From the NCBI RefSeq assembly GCF_003596405.1, contig NZ_QYUR01000008.1:868001-932000 (forward strand): a stretch of 64,000 nucleotides of DNA. The letters are read 5' to 3'. Shown here one piece after another: positions 11,001-18,227 of the stretch. How positions within the stretch are numbered: position 1 is the first letter of the stretch; every line of letters starts with the position of its first letter. The notes under the pieces are model-generated. The model was given only the letters and a program-made list of their open reading frames with translations. It was not told where the DNA came from and did not search any database. This stretch comes from Pseudomonas cavernicola (lineage in GTDB: Bacteria > Pseudomonadota > Gammaproteobacteria > Pseudomonadales > Pseudomonadaceae). The position numbers were made by a program, and so were the translations under genes.

Positions 11001-11018
11001 GATCGTTAAAGTGGCCAT
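5091..11018 (-). CDS. Secreted RTX protein with an animal-type heme peroxidase domain (rtx1)
   Basis: This 1975-residue protein is probably exported by the type I system at 47.9-52.3 kb. Residues 1 to ~860 form a peroxidase-cyclooxygenase superfamily domain: distal FGQFFDHGLDL (His185), GDGRGNENIGLTAVHHVFHAEHNRL (catalytic Arg423, Glu426), proximal VYRFGHSML (His545) and ARDTGIPSLN near 640. RTX nonapeptides follow at ~878-1020, then three ~97-residue Ig-like repeats (each starting near TISDxTP) at ~1303-1593, then more calcium-binding repeats at ~1595-1905. The C-terminus ends DFNLAV, an acidic-then-hydrophobic tail typical of type I substrates; there is no N-terminal signal peptide. The start has GAGGAAA seven bases upstream. 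The usual Asp after the distal His (DHD) is Gly here. Expected activity is oxidation or halogenation using hydrogen peroxide outside the cell (inference). Confidence 0.9.
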   Translation of the reverse strand: MATLTINKADLQYILKQIEIAEAHSSYLSSNPNASLAEQAAYLRTFVESPLLPEGLRTVDGSLNSLVPGQELFGSADQLMTRLLNPVFNSAENALFDPDGSGPLVAGSLTSYAQTSGFVFDSQPRTISNLIADQTATNPAAVAAAGTNQTTDPEGTLLIPNVSADEGLTAPFNSWMTLFGQFFDHGLDLVSKGGSGTVFIPLLPGDPLYVEGSQTNFMVMTRATNQPGPDGQLGTADDVHEHTNTTTPFIDQNQTYTSNGSHQTFLREYALNAEGKPVATGHMLDGQNGGLATWADIKAQAAQVLGIQLADFDVTNVPMLAVDPYGEFIRGDNGYPQLYVRVPVSVENPNGIALVEGNPAAPISTEFAIRTGHAFLDDIAHNANPFANGVMKAADTDGAVGLSESTGYDDELLNAHYITGDGRGNENIGLTAVHHVFHAEHNRLVDSNKQTILESGDLAFINEWLLVDVATVPTTPEAIAALVWDGERLFQAARVVNEMQYQHLVFEEFARTVQPAVDAFVFSHTAEIDPAIVAEFAHVVYRFGHSMLTETVDRIGMDLATGTIGVNNDIGLIQAFLNPLEFAASGVDSGAAAGAIIRGMTRQVGNEIDEFVTEALRNNLVGLPLDLVSINMARARDTGIPSLNVARAQFFEMTGDSQLKPYVSWVDFALNIKNPASIINFIAAYGQHQSILDADTLAAKRAAATLLVTGGIGEPADRVAFLNSTGTWTAANSGLNSVDFWIGGLAEEKMPFGGMLGSTFNFVFEAQLENLQSGDRYYYLSRLQGTNLLNELEGNSFSALVMRNTDLGNPNSSHLPGQLFAAVDHILEIETSRQIGVDPIGSDPILQMLSPLVVRQDLDGDGDSDLLQYNGGGHVVLGGSAEDDVLLGGDGDDTLWGDAGNDQLDGGYGVDIIHGGEGDDIITDLGTDLGASDLIHGDGGNDVIHAGNGLDLVFGGEGSDFILAGQDGKQVFGGRDNDFVQGSDGNDFLMGNEGDDWMEGGQGFDTLAGENSELFFNSPVIGHDVLDGGGNDTDYDGESGDDIMVQGLGIQRNEGMFGFDWAIHKNDPLAANSDLNVPIFTTVQADILRDRFDQVEGLSGWQFNDVLIGDDRGGAETDPEFTLQNHELTQAGVDRIAGLNEVLGQAAAANPSNDPNAILFDGGNIILGGDGSDLIEGRGFDDIIDGDAWLNVRIVVAAGPNNEAFSVDSMSAVQTRLLSGAINPSQLSIVREILQADGSGDVDTAVYSDAFANYEVIENLDGTWTVAHTAGTLADGTDLVRNVERLQFADQTVVIGGTNQLPTGSVTISDSTPSRGQLLTATTSAVLDPDGVVGSITFVWQAETGEGGWVDVGTGPTFQPGTAQVGQVLRVVASFTDGLGAPERVSSAPTEPVILNNTPTGLPTISDTTPAQGQVLTATPGTLADADGTAGAVFSYQWQVGSGATFADIAGATSQTFTPGQLQVGQQLRVVASYTDNLGALESVTSAPTAAVANLNDAPTGSPVISDTTPNLGQALTAAPGSIADADGVTGVAYTYQWQALSAGSWANIADATAATFTPSQAQTGQQLRVVATYTDNLGTLEQVLSAATAVVSDLIIGTAGNDVLIGTAFDDNIQGLGGDDVIIGGGGADTMVGGGDNDVYEVTEFGDVVSELAGAGADTVWTSLASYTLGANVENLFFGDTGNFSGTGNALDNIIHGGIGNDTLNGGAGDDFMAGGTGHDVYEVTEFGDVVSELAGAGADTVWTSLASYTLGANVENLFFGDTGNFSGTGNALDNIIHGGIGNDTLNGGAGGDVIIGGGGADTMAGGDDSDVYEVTELGDVVSELAGGGSDTVWTSLANYTLGADVENLFFGDTGNFSGTGNELANTIVGGAGNDTLTGGGGNDFMDGGLGNDTFVFAAGFGNDAIQGFDANPVGGQDLLNIAALGVTAANFAANVTIADVGVDTLVTVGASSIVLVGIADATTVTQTDFNLAV

Positions 11019-11053
11019 TTGTTATTTTCCTCGATGCTAAACACGGTCAGAAA

Positions 11054-11087
11054 ACCACATGCAGCCGAGTCCGCTGCGACAACGTGG
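11054..11087 (-). promoter_or_regulatory. Hairpin upstream of the rtx1 ribosome binding site
   Basis: On the minus strand CCACGTTG (from 11087 down) can pair with CATGTGG, with one bulge and one G-U pair, around an 18-nt loop. It ends about 25 bases before GAGGAAA. The equivalent place upstream of rtx2 has a perfect 10-bp stem, and both are followed by CTGAC and the shared AGCATCGAGGAAA block. Position and flanks are conserved although the stem sequence differs. Confidence 0.5.
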
Positions 11088-11238
11088 CTAAGCGTTGGCG
11101 TTACAAGAAGCGTCGTTTTTTAGGTAAAAGGGGCTACTGCACGCCAGGCTCTAGCCGGATTGCTTGCGCTCATCAATGCTTGGCGGCGGGGGGATGCGGC
11201 CCCATGGACAACAGCAGGTCAGACGACCTGTGGTGTCT

Positions 11239-11316
11239 TCAGAGGGAAGGCGGCCCATGAAGCTGGGCCGATGAAGCGCTCTTCAGAAATCCAAGAGCGA
11301 TAACAGTACTGTCCAT
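11239..11316 (-). CDS. Short leader ORF upstream of rtx1, ending HGPPSL
   Basis: An ORF of 25 codons starting MDSTVIALGF and ending LHGPPSL-stop. It is preceded by TTAGGGAGAACAAC, a strong Shine-Dalgarno context. It lies ~80 nt after the predicted promoter and ~220 nt before rtx1. A similar ORF at 47388-47477 holds the same position before rtx2, with the same TTAGGGAGAACA(A/T)C start context and the same HGPP plus two residues before the stop. Preservation of start signal and C-terminal motif in two otherwise diverged peptides supports translation. Consecutive prolines near the stop would suit a ribosome-pausing leader, but that role is inferred. Confidence 0.6.
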   Translation of the reverse strand: MDSTVIALGFLKSASSAQLHGPPSL

Positions 11317-11401
11317 GTTGTTCTCCCTAACCGTTGAGCCGGGTACAACCTGTGGCGCCCTCTTAAGCGCCTCACCCACGTCGGCTTTCACACTTGCCTT
11401 T

Positions 11402-11430
11402 ACTTAAGTTCCGCCCAAATACAGTGTCAA
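11402..11430 (-). promoter_or_regulatory. Sigma-70-type promoter for leader ORF and rtx1
   Basis: The minus strand reads TTGACA (11430-11425), 17 nt, TTAAGT (11407-11402). The same -35, spacing and -10 occur at 47565-47593 before rtx2. An AT-rich tract lies upstream (11440-11640). Expected transcription start is near 11395. Confidence 0.7.
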
Positions 11431-11643
11431 TGGAATGTCGTATTTTCCAAAATTAAATAATGCTTTAGTTATCTTACTGATACATAACGCTTTTATTTTT
11501 TTGTTGTCTTTATTTTAAGACCAAGGTCGAGCCCGCTTAGATATTTCAAAATATTTCATAGCCCATTTGCACGCTCAACACTCACTCGTTTTCGCAAACG
11601 TCCGGCTGAGTAAAAGACGATGAAACCGCTATTTTTATCGGGC

Positions 11644-13504
11644 ATCGAGTAGGGAGCGGGATTACTCCCGCCGCCCTCTCACACCACCGTACGTGCGGTT
11701 CCGCATACGGCGGTTCATGGGTGACGCTGGAGGTGCCGCTGGGTATCCAGCAGCGAGATCAAGCCCAAGGCGTCGAAGAAGCGTTTCGGGAAGGCCGCAT
11801 TCATGTGTGATGCACCCGAATTCCACCACGGACCTTGTCCGTTTCGGGCCGAGCGCCAGGCACGATCTTCCGTCAGGCGCTGTCGACGCAGCATTGTGGT
11901 TCGGCCTTGACGGTGCTTTGCTTGCCGCCAGAGCAGGCAGCGCAGTCTTCGTCTCAGCCAACCGTCCAGATTCTCCAGTGCATTCTTGGTCTGCGTGTAC
12001 TGGAAGTAGCCGATCCACCCTCGAAGCACCGGATTCAGTGTCTCGATGGTATGAGTCAGGCTTCTTCCCCGTCCTTGACGTAACAACTCCTTCACGCGGG
12101 CCATTAGCCTTTGCAGGCTTTGCGGTGCGATACGCAGCCGAGCCTGGTGATGGGCCGTCAGGCTATATCCCAAGAACTTGCGCGTTGACGGCTTGGCGCA
12201 GGCACTTTTCGCTTCGTTGATTTGCAGCTTCAGGCGCTCCGCAAGGAACCCCTTCATCTGCTTCAACAGTTGCTCGCCTGCCGCCTTGCTTCGCACGTAG
12301 ATGTTGCAGTCGTCCGCGTAGCGGCAGAACGCATGGCCACGTCGCTCAAGTTCGCGATCCCAATCGGTGAGCAGGATATTCGACAGCAGCGGCGAGAGCG
12401 GTCCACCTTGCGGTGTACCCTCTCGGCGTTGTGCGACCAGCCCGTCACGCATCAAGCCCGCTTCCAGATATCGCCGGATCAGCTTGAGCACTCGCGCATC
12501 CGTCACCCGCCGGGCGAGCCGTGACATCAGGATGTCGTGGTTCACCCGGTCGAAGAATTTCTCCAAATCGATGTCCACCACCCAGCGGCGGCCTTCTTGC
12601 ACATACTGCTGTGCCGCTAGTACTGCCTGCTGGGCGCTGCGCCCCGGCCGGAAGCCGTAGCTGGAGTCGGAGAAACCCGGCTCGAAGATCGGTTGGAGGG
12701 TCTGGAGCAGCGCTTGCTGGATCAGGCGGTCCAGTACCGTCGGGATGCCCAGTGTGCGTACCCCGCCCGCAGGCTTGGGTATGTCCATTGCGCGTATCGC
12801 CTGCGGCATGTATTGCCCATTTATTAGCGCTGCTTTAACGCTTGGCCAGTGCACTTTCAGCCAGCCGGCGAACCGCTCGACCGGGAGTCCATCGACTCCC
12901 ATTGCCGACGACCTTTCGATACGCCAGCCACAGGTTGTCTCGATCAACCACCGCCTCCATCAGCGATGGCTCCCCCGCTTTCGTTTGCTCGGTAGCCGCC
13001 GTGCCCGCCTCAACGCCATGCACACCGCCCCCGGAGTTCCGCTCCGGCTCTGACGTTATGGCTGCGTTTTCGCGCACTTGTGTCTCATCGGCTGCATCGA
13101 GTCTCTACCGTCCTAATCGCGGTCACTCATGTTCGGCCCTTCGGTCAAATCGCACCTACTATGGCTTCTGCTGACTTCTGTACGGCCATCCTCACGCCTC
13201 GCGACGCCAGTAGCACAATGGCAGCCATACAGATCTCCCCGGGTATGACGCACCCACCTTCACGCTTATGCCTGTCGGATATAGGCCGCATCGTTCTGTG
13301 CAAGTACCGGGCTTTGGCCTTTTTTGCTGCCTTACCCCGATGCGTCGCCTCGTATCCGCTTCCTGTTCGTCAGGCCAGCGCTTTGCCTCGGGCTTCCTTC
13401 GGATTCGCAGTCACCCGCGGCACCCTTGCCTCTGGCTAACACTTCCCCTTGCCGGGTGTGTAGAGGACTTTCACCTCCGAGTGAGTGCGCCCTGCCGGGC
13501 GCAC
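11644..13504 (-). mobile_element. Group II intron, bacterial class C-like
   Basis: On the minus strand the element begins GTGCGCCCGGCAGGGCGCAC, followed by GGAGGTGAAAGTCCTC, the classic 5' end of a group II intron. It ends with a domain V hairpin (CCGCCGTATGCGGAACCGC pairing to CACGTACGGTGG, near 11685-11715) and a domain VI-like stem before CCCTACTCGAT. The 3' boundary is placed at about 11644 and may be a few bases off. It encodes a reverse transcriptase without an endonuclease domain. The 5' junction directly follows a terminator hairpin and T run, the insertion preference known for class C introns. Confidence 0.88.
11715..13077 (-). pseudogene. ltrA: Group II intron reverse transcriptase/maturase, frameshifted
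   Basis: The main open part (12947-11715) shows RT motifs: GFRPGRSAQQAV, DIDLEKFFDRVNHDIL, GTPQGGPLSPLLSNI, the catalytic YADD (near base 12315), and a maturase region (LRGWIGYFQYTQTKNALENLDGWL). The expected N-terminus (MEAVVDRDNLWLAYRKVVGN) sits in another frame, from a GTG at 13077 to about 12899, where GGCAATGGGAGTCGATGG changes frame. Joined, the pieces give a typical enzyme missing a few residues before GVDGL. Either a small deletion or a single-base error explains it. If real, the intron cannot make full-length protein and would need a maturase in trans. Confidence 0.85.
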
Positions 13505-13510
13505 AAAAAA

Positions 13511-13540
13511 AAAGGTGTGTGGCAACCGCCACACACCTTT
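13511..13540. terminator. Perfect 13-bp terminator hairpin used as intron insertion site
   Basis: AAAGGTGTGTGGC and GCCACACACCTTT pair perfectly around AACC. On the minus strand it is followed by nine T residues (13513-13505) and then the intron's first base. The loop-side sequence GGCAACCGCCACACACC also occurs in the rtx1 terminator, and both are followed by a similar CTCAGC...GTTGAA stretch. It would terminate the minus-strand polysaccharide cluster. Confidence 0.85.
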
Positions 13541-13599
13541 ATTGTTTTCAGCTCAGCGTCGTTGAAACGTAAGCGATCCACAGACCCCGCCATCAAAAC

Positions 13600-13750
13600 A
13601 GCCGGCTGCCCGCGCCACTACCTGCGCCATATCCTCAAGCGCCTACCGCTGGCCACCTCCGTCACCGACTGCAGCCCTGGAATTGCTCCGCCGCGCTTTA
13701 AACCAAACGCCTGGCCAGGGAAAGGGGGGTATGGAGCGATTTCACTTAGC
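13600..13750 (+). mobile_element. IS66-family 3' end remnant
   Basis: The plus strand encodes HYLRHILKRLPLATSVTD, the C-terminal signature of IS66 transposases. It continues through CCTGGAATTGCTCC...CGCGCTTTAAACCA to TATGGAGCGATTTCACTTA, a decayed terminal repeat. The second half matches the remnant at 21310-21383. The frame is disrupted and the 5' part of the element is absent. Confidence 0.7.
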
Positions 13751-13780
13751 CGCCCTCCCCTTTGACAAACTTGCCAACGA

Positions 13781-15787
13781 TCAGAGGTCAATCCGGCGCT
13801 GCAGATGTATCCAGTCGACAATCTCCCCTTCCGGGGCATAGCCGCTGACCGTCTCCCGCAGCAACTGACGCACTTTAGCGTAGTCGTCCTGCTCTACGGC
13901 CTCGAGCAATGCTGCCAACACCGTCTTGAGAGACTCCCAGGGTAGATGCTCCTCATTGGCCCGCATGATCATAGGGTGATCAGTCGGGCTGACGTTATCG
14001 CCGATAAGCAACTCCTCATACAGCTTCTCGCCAGGGCGCAAGCCTGAGAACTCGATGGCGATATCCCCGTGAGGATTCTTCTCCGAACGCACACTGAGGC
14101 CGGAAAGATGAATCATCTTTTCCGCCAGTTCGAGAATCTTCACCGGTTGGGCCATATCCAACACGAACACATCTCCCCCCTGCCCCATCGAGCCGGCTTG
14201 GATCACCAGCTGAGCGGCCTCGGGAATGGTCATGAAGTAACGGGTGATATTGGGATGCGTGACCGTCACCGGCCCGCCACGACGAATTTGCGCATAAAAC
14301 CGTGGGATCACCGATCCCGAGGAGCCCAGCACATTCCCGAAACGCACCATGGTGAAACGGGTCTTGTTGACCTGATGGACTACATCCTTGTCTGCAAACA
14401 GCACCGGAACCGATTCCCGGCTCAACGCTTGCAAAACCATTTCAGCCAGACGCTTGGTACTGCCCATCACGTTGGTCGGCCTTACCGCTTTGTCGGTGGA
14501 AATCAGCACGAAATTCTCAACGCCTGCCCTCACCGCAGCCTGAGCGATGTTCAGCGAACCTATAACGTTGTTCAGTACCCCCTCGGCAATGTTGTGCTCC
14601 ACCATCGGTACATGCTTGTATGCGGCCGCATGGTAGACGGTGCCCACCTGCCAGGTCCGCATAATGTCCAGCAGCCGCTCTGAATTGCGGATCGAGCCCA
14701 GGATTGGCACCAGCCGTAGCGGCAAGGACTCACGCTCGATCCTTTGCTCAAGCTCGGCATGAATGCTGTACAGATTGAATTCGCTGTGTTCGAACAGCAG
14801 CAGCGTTGTCGGTTCACTCGCCATGATCTGGCGGCACAACTCAGAACCGATCGAGCCTCCAGCACCAGTCACCATAACCGTCTGACCACGAATGCAACGC
14901 TCGAATAACTCCTGTTGCGGCGGAACCGCATCACGCCCGAGTAAGTCGGCGATATCCACTTCCTGGATATCATCGACCTTCACCCGCCCACTGGCCAGAT
15001 CCATAAAGCCCGGCACACTGCGTACATGCAGCGGAAACTGCTCAAGGAACTCTAACGCCTCGCGTCGGCGCCCGCGGGAGGCCGAGGGAATTGCCAGCAA
15101 TATCTCCTGCGCCCCCGTTTCCTCGATCATCTGCTGGATATGCTTGGGCTTGAAGACCCGCAGTCCGGCAATTACCCGATTGGCAATGCCGCTGTCATCA
15201 TCGATGAAAGCCACCGGGCGCATCGCGCGCCCCATACGCAAGGCCCCCACCAGTTGGTTACCGGCAGCCCCAGCTCCATAGATCGCCACCTTAGGCAAAC
15301 CGTCATCACGCTTCATAAACGGCATCGGTTGGCTGGCTGAAAACCAATCGCCCATAAAATACTGGCGCATTCCCAGACGTAACCCGCCGACCATCACCAG
15401 ACTCAACCACCAGTAGTTGAACACCGTTGAGCGCGGTACAACCTTTGGAGCATCGCGGTACCAATACACCGCAAGGGCAAGGAACAAGGCAGACAGGGTG
15501 ACAGCCTTGGCGATAGCGAGCAGCGCATCGTTACCGAAGTAGCGCATCACCGCCCGGTACATACCGAACCTCACGAACAGCGGGATAGCGATCAGCGGGG
15601 CGGCCACAAACAGCCAGAGGTGCCCTCCCCACGGTTGAATCAGGTTGTCGGTGCCCAGGCGCACCACAAACGCCCCCCACAAAGCGACCCATACCAGCGC
15701 CACATCCGCGGTCACCTGCAACAAGCGCTTGTAACGACGCGGCAGTTGCAACAACCATTCGCGCAACTTTTCAGCATTCCTTAACAC
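13781..15787 (-). CDS. wbpM: Membrane-bound UDP-GlcNAc 4,6-dehydratase (WbpM/CapD/PglF type)
   Basis: Converts UDP-GlcNAc to the 4-keto-6-deoxy sugar used for QuiNAc, FucNAc or bacillosamine in O-antigen. It has 668 residues with four N-terminal membrane segments (about 24-135), a first nucleotide-binding fold (IYGAGAAGNQLV from 169) and the catalytic SDR domain with TGAGGSIG at 307-314. The SDR active site shows STDKAVRPTNVMGSTKR, with Met in place of the usual Tyr, as is normal for this family. The start is a GTG with GAGG eight bases upstream. It is the last gene of the minus-strand polysaccharide cluster, the usual position of wbpM in Pseudomonas. An IS66 scar separates it from the terminator at 13511. 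Confidence 0.95.
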   Translation of the reverse strand: MLRNAEKLREWLLQLPRRYKRLLQVTADVALVWVALWGAFVVRLGTDNLIQPWGGHLWLFVAAPLIAIPLFVRFGMYRAVMRYFGNDALLAIAKAVTLSALFLALAVYWYRDAPKVVPRSTVFNYWWLSLVMVGGLRLGMRQYFMGDWFSASQPMPFMKRDDGLPKVAIYGAGAAGNQLVGALRMGRAMRPVAFIDDDSGIANRVIAGLRVFKPKHIQQMIEETGAQEILLAIPSASRGRRREALEFLEQFPLHVRSVPGFMDLASGRVKVDDIQEVDIADLLGRDAVPPQQELFERCIRGQTVMVTGAGGSIGSELCRQIMASEPTTLLLFEHSEFNLYSIHAELEQRIERESLPLRLVPILGSIRNSERLLDIMRTWQVGTVYHAAAYKHVPMVEHNIAEGVLNNVIGSLNIAQAAVRAGVENFVLISTDKAVRPTNVMGSTKRLAEMVLQALSRESVPVLFADKDVVHQVNKTRFTMVRFGNVLGSSGSVIPRFYAQIRRGGPVTVTHPNITRYFMTIPEAAQLVIQAGSMGQGGDVFVLDMAQPVKILELAEKMIHLSGLSVRSEKNPHGDIAIEFSGLRPGEKLYEELLIGDNVSPTDHPMIMRANEEHLPWESLKTVLAALLEAVEQDDYAKVRQLLRETVSGYAPEGEIVDWIHLQRRIDL

Positions 15788-15969
15788 AAGAGCATCCTCG
15801 AAATCTTTAACAAGCCAATAAGCAGATCAGCCACAATGCAGTTAATCATCAGCGCCAAACACCACCCAACCACGCACGGAGTCAACACTGGGTAAACGGC
15901 GTCCCTCTACAAGGATTCCACTCTACTCACTGTTAGCATTCATAACGCCCAGCAACGAACTCAACCGTC

Positions 15970-16005
15970 CCACTCTCGCCAGGAGAGGGATCAGGGGGTG
16001 AGGGT
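15970..16005. repeat. Short dispersed palindrome (CTCTC...GAGAG...GGGTGAGGG type)
   Basis: The 223-bp gap between wbpM and wbpL holds CTCTCGCCAGGAGAG followed by GGGGGTGAGGG. A close relative is found at 55999-56033. These look like members of a small dispersed intergenic repeat. Nothing else is seen in the gap. Confidence 0.5.
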
Positions 16006-16010
16006 CGGCC

Positions 16011-17021
16011 CTACTCCCGTTCCCCAGCCTTGAACCTTACTGCCACCCACACCAATGGTAGGTAAGCCACCAGCAATCCCAAGGCACCATCCACTCCACC
16101 TAGCCCGACCCAAAGCGCAATCGGCAGCAGCCAGAAAAGGTTCAGCGCCGCCACCGCCAGCGTCACCGGCAAGTGTTTGCCAAATTGGCGCGATGCGTAC
16201 TGGTAAGCATGGCTGCGGTGCGCCTCGTACACCCTATCGCCCCGCAGCAGCCTGCGAAGCAGCGTCCAGGTGGCATCGACGATGAACACCCCTAGCAGGA
16301 TCAACCAACTCCACAGCAACTGTGGCGCCACCCAGGCCGCTTGCAGCGAGAGCACGCCCAGCGCAATACCGAGGAAGCCACTACCGGCATCACCCATGAA
16401 GATGCGCGCTGGCGGGAAGTTCCAGAACAGGAAGCCCGCCACCGCCACCGCCAGCGACAAGGGCACCAGTGCGGTAGCCCCCTCGCCTAGCAACAGATAG
16501 AGCAACGCGCCGCCCAAGCACACGCAGATCGCCTCGGCACTGGCGATACCATCAATGCCATCCATAAAGTTATACAGATTGAGCAGCCAGACCAGGTAAA
16601 ACGCCGCCAGCGCATAACCCAGCCAGCCCAGTTCCAAGTCAAAGCCGAAGATCACCAGCGGCGGCAAACCACCCAACCAGCCCAGTGCCCAACCAGCGCC
16701 GATGAAATGCGCCAACAACCGCCAGCGCACAGCGACATGACCATGGTCATCGAGAAGTCCCACCACGGCGATCCAGGCACCCGCCCCCAGCAACGCCCAC
16801 ATCACCGGCCATGCCAACACGCCGACTGACGCCAATAGAGGCAGCGCCACCAGAAAGCTGAGCACAATCGCCACCCCGCCGCCCCGCGGCGTGGGCACCG
16901 AGTGCGAACTGCGGGCGTTGGGAATATCAATCAAGTTGCGCGCCAATGCGTATCGGCGTAATGCACCGGTCAGCAAAAGCGAAACGCCGGCCACCACCCC
17001 GAACAACCACCAAATTGTCAT
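16011..17021 (-). CDS. wbpL: Polyprenyl-phosphate HexNAc-1-phosphate transferase (WbpL/WecA type)
   Basis: Polytopic membrane enzyme that starts O-antigen subunit synthesis by moving a HexNAc-1-phosphate onto undecaprenyl phosphate. It has 336 residues and about ten hydrophobic segments. Family motifs are NARSSHSVPTPRGGG near residues 35-49, VVGLLDDHGHV, NLYNFMDGIDGIAS and FMGDAGSGFLG. The ATG at 17021 has AGGAAG upstream. A truncated second copy of the same gene type lies at 21384-21700. The cluster also holds a PglC-type initiating transferase, so two different initiation enzymes coexist. Confidence 0.93.
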   Translation of the reverse strand: MTIWWLFGVVAGVSLLLTGALRRYALARNLIDIPNARSSHSVPTPRGGGVAIVLSFLVALPLLASVGVLAWPVMWALLGAGAWIAVVGLLDDHGHVAVRWRLLAHFIGAGWALGWLGGLPPLVIFGFDLELGWLGYALAAFYLVWLLNLYNFMDGIDGIASAEAICVCLGGALLYLLLGEGATALVPLSLAVAVAGFLFWNFPPARIFMGDAGSGFLGIALGVLSLQAAWVAPQLLWSWLILLGVFIVDATWTLLRRLLRGDRVYEAHRSHAYQYASRQFGKHLPVTLAVAALNLFWLLPIALWVGLGGVDGALGLLVAYLPLVWVAVRFKAGERE

Positions 17022-17052
17022 CAACGGTCAACTTCCTGAAACAGCCAAAACA

Positions 17053-17218
17053 AAAGCTCGCACCGAGGGCATCCGCAACCCTGTAGGAGCGGCGCCCTCG
17101 CCGCGATGCGGGCCACTGGCCCGCCAAAAAACCCTAAACACACACAACCAAAGCTCGCGCCGAGGCGACGCTCTTACAGAAGCGGCGCCCCCGCCGCGAT
17201 GCGGGCGGGCCCGCCAGA
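17053..17218. repeat. REP elements on the left flank of the RAYT gene
   Basis: Two units of the TGTAGGAGCGGCGCCC ... CCGCGATGCGGGCC...GGCCCGCC type, with AAAGCTCG(C)(A/G)CCGAGG spacers. They lie next to the tyrosine transposase and share their sequence with units at 17717-17902 and 18556-18697. Confidence 0.8.
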
Positions 17219-17245
17219 AAACCACAAACAATACACAAGCACTCG

Positions 17246-17692
17246 CTACAACCAAACTGCATCCCAATGCGAATAAAGCCCTGCACGTGGAACCAAACCC
17301 GCTCTGATGGGGTTGGCAACCACATAACGCGCCACCGCCTGCAAATGTTCTTCCTGGCGCAGAGCGCGATCATGAAAACCGGCCTGCCAAATCGAACGAC
17401 CAATCCGCCGTGCAGACAACGACTTCACCCGCCCGACAAGAACAGACAGGGAGTCGTTGCCCCCCAGTTGCAACAACCAATGCAGGTGATCGGGCATCAC
17501 TACATAAGCTAATGTCACGTGACTACCCCGCCCTGCCTCATCCCGTAAAACCCGGATCAGTGATCGCGCCGCCGCAAAGCCGCTGAAAACCCGTTCACGA
17601 TTACGCGTGACAGTGGTTACCAGATAAATATGCCCCGGTGAGGACCAGCGCCCCTTGCATAGCGCGGAAGCAAATCCTTTGCCTTCCGCCAT
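17246..17692 (-). CDS. REP-associated tyrosine transposase (RAYT, IS200-like)
   Basis: Single-domain Y1 transposase of 148 residues. Its HUH motif is PDHLHWLL (His69, His71), and the candidate catalytic tyrosine is Tyr123 in ARYVVANPIRAGLV. These proteins bind and cleave REP sequences and are held responsible for REP spread in Pseudomonas. The start at 17692 is preferred because GGGAG lies before it. The gene is flanked on both sides by REP units of one family, the expected arrangement for a RAYT with its own substrate. All motif residues are intact, so it may be active. Confidence 0.9.
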   Translation of the reverse strand: MAEGKGFASALCKGRWSSPGHIYLVTTVTRNRERVFSGFAAARSLIRVLRDEAGRGSHVTLAYVVMPDHLHWLLQLGGNDSLSVLVGRVKSLSARRIGRSIWQAGFHDRALRQEEHLQAVARYVVANPIRAGLVPRAGLYSHWDAVWL

Positions 17693-17716
17693 TTCAGAAC
17701 TCCCTTCCAAAAATCT

Positions 17717-17902
17717 AAAGCTCGCGCCGAGGGCGCCGCTCCTACATCAGCAGCACCAGCACAGCGCAGCCTAGCCCTCCACCACAACCCCTGTAGGAGC
17801 GGCGCCCCCGCCGCGATGCGGGCCACAGGCCCGCCAAAAACCCTCAAGCCAACGCAACAGCCAAAGCCAAAGCTCGCACCGAGGGCAGAGCGCCTACAAC
17901 AG
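17717..17902. repeat. REP elements on the right flank of the RAYT gene
   Basis: An inverted unit (AAAGCTCGCGCCGAGGGCGCCGCTCCTACA, 17717-17746) is followed by a direct unit (CTGTAGGAGCGGCGCCCCCG... from 17791) and a further inverted half (to 17902). The family matches the left flank of the transposase gene. Confidence 0.8.
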
Positions 17903-17963
17903 ATACTGTGCGCACCGCTGCACCGGTTTACAGCAAACCTGTAAGAAAAACGGATGTTCGGGA

Positions 17964-18227
17964 TCAGTAGTGATAGCGGCACTGCACGACTTGTAATGCG
18001 TCACCATCAACCGCATAGACCAGGCGGTGCTCCTCGCTGATTCGCCGCGACCAGAAGCCACTTAGGTTGTGTTTGAGCGGCTCAGGTTTGCCAATGCCGT
18101 CGAACGGGCTGCGCTGAGCATCCCTGATCAGCAGGTTGATTCGCTTGAGCCCGGCCTTATCGTTCTGTTGAAACCAGAGATAGTCGTCCCACGCCTCGGG
18201 CGTGAAGAGGATGTTCACGACGATCAT
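17964..18227 (-). CDS. yoeB: YoeB/Txe-family mRNA interferase toxin
   Basis: An 87-residue RelE-superfamily toxin expected to cleave mRNA at the ribosomal A site. It contains SGFWSRRISEEHRLVY and ends CRYHY. Catalytic candidates are Glu49, Arg61/62 and His86, matching the E. coli YoeB triad. The start overlaps the antitoxin stop by four bases. It sits inside the polysaccharide cluster among REP elements, a typical place for an acquired toxin-antitoxin module. Confidence 0.93.
   Translation of the reverse strand: MIVVNILFTPEAWDDYLWFQQNDKAGLKRINLLIRDAQRSPFDGIGKPEPLKHNLSGFWSRRISEEHRLVYAVDGDALQVVQCRYHY

Noticed and set aside
13080..13440. Open plus-strand frames within the intron's 5' half
   Set aside because: This stretch is the structured RNA part of the group II intron (domains I-III), read on the wrong strand.
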